Below are positions 63,452-64,000 of a DNA stretch of 64,000 nt, in pieces. The notes beneath the pieces were generated by a model. The model was given only the letters and a program-made list of their open reading frames with translations, searched no databases and was not told the origin of the DNA. Made by a program: the position numbers and the translations under genes. The stretch is from the NCBI RefSeq assembly GCF_031885415.1, contig NZ_CP116871.1, positions 434,001-498,000 of the forward strand. The letters run 5' to 3'. How positions within the stretch are numbered: position 1 is the stretch's first letter; every line of letters starts with the position of its first letter. This DNA comes from Microbacterium forte. GTDB taxonomy: Bacteria; Actinomycetota; Actinomycetes; Actinomycetales; Microbacteriaceae.

Positions 63452-64000
63452 GACACCTCCTCGACACCCGCACCCTCGATCGCGAGACGGCTCTGCGCAT
63501 CCTCGACGTCGCCGAGGACATGTCCGACACGCAGTCACGCGAGGTCAAGAAACTCCCGACCCTCCGCGGCAAGACCGTCGTGAACCTCTTCTTCGAGGAC
63601 TCGACGCGAACCCGCATCTCGTTCGAGGCCGCAGCGAAGCGTCTGTCGGCCGACGTCATCAACTTCGCGGCCAAGGGCTCGAGCGTCTCCAAGGGGGAGA
63701 GCCTGAAGGACACCGCCCAGACGCTGCAGGCGATGGGCGCGGATGCGGTCGTCATCCGCCACCCCGCATCAGGTGCGCCGCAGACACTCGCCACCAGCGG
63801 CTGGATCTCGGCCGGGGTGGTCAATGCCGGCGACGGCACGCACGAGCACCCGACCCAGGCGCTCCTCGACGCGTTCACGATCCGCAAACGGCGCTTCGGC
63901 GCCGACAGCCGCGGTCGCGATCTCGCCGGCATCCGGGTCGTGATCGTCGGCGACGTGCTGCACTCGCGGGTCGCGCGATCGAACGTCTGGCTGCTCGCCA
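63448..64000 (+). CDS. pyrB: Aspartate carbamoyltransferase catalytic subunit, 5' part
   Basis: Partial gene cut by the right edge; 184 codons visible. Joins carbamoyl phosphate and aspartate in pyrimidine synthesis. The carbamoyl-phosphate loop [19 protein letters not shown] is present, followed by [12 protein letters not shown] and [22 protein letters not shown] 63448 overlaps the pyrR stop. The C-terminal aspartate-binding half lies beyond the window. Confidence 0.98.
   Translation, partial: MRHLLDTRTLDRETALRILDVAEDMSDTQSREVKKLPTLRGKTVVNLFFEDSTRTRISFEAAAKRLSADVINFAAKGSSVSKGESLKDTAQTLQAMGADAVVIRHPASGAPQTLATSGWISAGVVNAGDGTHEHPTQALLDAFTIRKRRFGADSRGRDLAGIRVVIVGDVLHSRVARSNVWLLA

Noticed and set aside
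1..64000. CRISPR arrays, IS elements, prophage or integrase genes
   Set aside because: No regularly spaced direct repeats, transposase or phage proteins were seen on either strand; the window looks like core chromosome apart from the jet locus.

Overview
The window is high-GC actinobacterial chromosome. The layout and proteins look like Microbacteriaceae, probably Microbacterium: GTG starts are common, many start/stop codons overlap as ATGA or GTGA, there are recurrent TANNNT -10 boxes, and the clusters ruvCAB-yajC-secDF-relA, alaS-ruvX-mltG-aroECKBQ-efp-nusB and pyrRB are typical of the group. This is inferred from gene content; there is no rRNA gene in the window to confirm it. Coding density is very high, with no gene-free stretch over 300 bases, and no IS element, prophage, CRISPR array or integrase.

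Layout. 1-9.2 kb: the 5' part of a thiolase gene, an RNase D / DUF3000 pair, a membrane-anchored hydrolase, SufE and a rhodanese-type sulfurtransferase, ZapE-like ATPase, ammonium transporter AmtB (GlnR-like boxes and a long RBS-covering hairpin in its leader), a lone PemK/MazF-like protein and two small membrane proteins. 9.2-10.45 kb: a GIY-YIG protein, possibly joined to a relic reading frame, then tRNA-Val(CAC) on the minus strand and a tRNA Gly-Cys-Val operon on the plus strand with a clear promoter and terminator. 10.6-15.3 kb: photolyase and DoxX-like genes, an alpha/beta hydrolase, a near-perfect 36-bp palindrome, then a truncated histidine kinase lacking its phospho-acceptor His with an intact response regulator, and YnfA. 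15.4-21.7 kb: thrS-HIT, pdxY, and a MocR/PdxR-type regulator divergent from pdxST (PLP synthesis).

21.8-27.3 kb: a three-gene MukBEF/Wadjet-type condensin operon, jetA-jetB-jetC (DUF3375, DUF4194, SMC-like ATPase). The nuclease gene jetD that normally completes a Wadjet defence system is absent. The stop codon of jetC lies in a short tandem duplication and is followed 29 bases later by the end of a convergent PLP-dependent decarboxylase gene. This is the most unusual system in the window.

27.3-39.4 kb: decarboxylase, yebC, ruvCAB, yajC-secDF, relA, an AbiEi-like orphan and a DUF349 protein. 39.5-44.5 kb: nitrite assimilation operon nirBD-cobA-hemD; the siroheme branch is built in and HemD is fused to a winged-helix DNA-binding domain; a consensus GlnR-type box lies upstream. 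44.5-64 kb: small membrane protein, rarA, rpsD, alaS, ruvX, mltG, the complete late shikimate set aroE-aroC-aroK-aroB-aroQ, efp, nusB, a SWIM-SNF2 helicase, a metallo-beta-lactamase/Rieske protein, a protein of unknown function, and pyrR-pyrB (pyrB cut by the right edge) with a PyrR-binding-type leader. Nitrogen supply (amtB, nir) appears tied together by GlnR-like sites, and several biosynthetic runs are translationally coupled.
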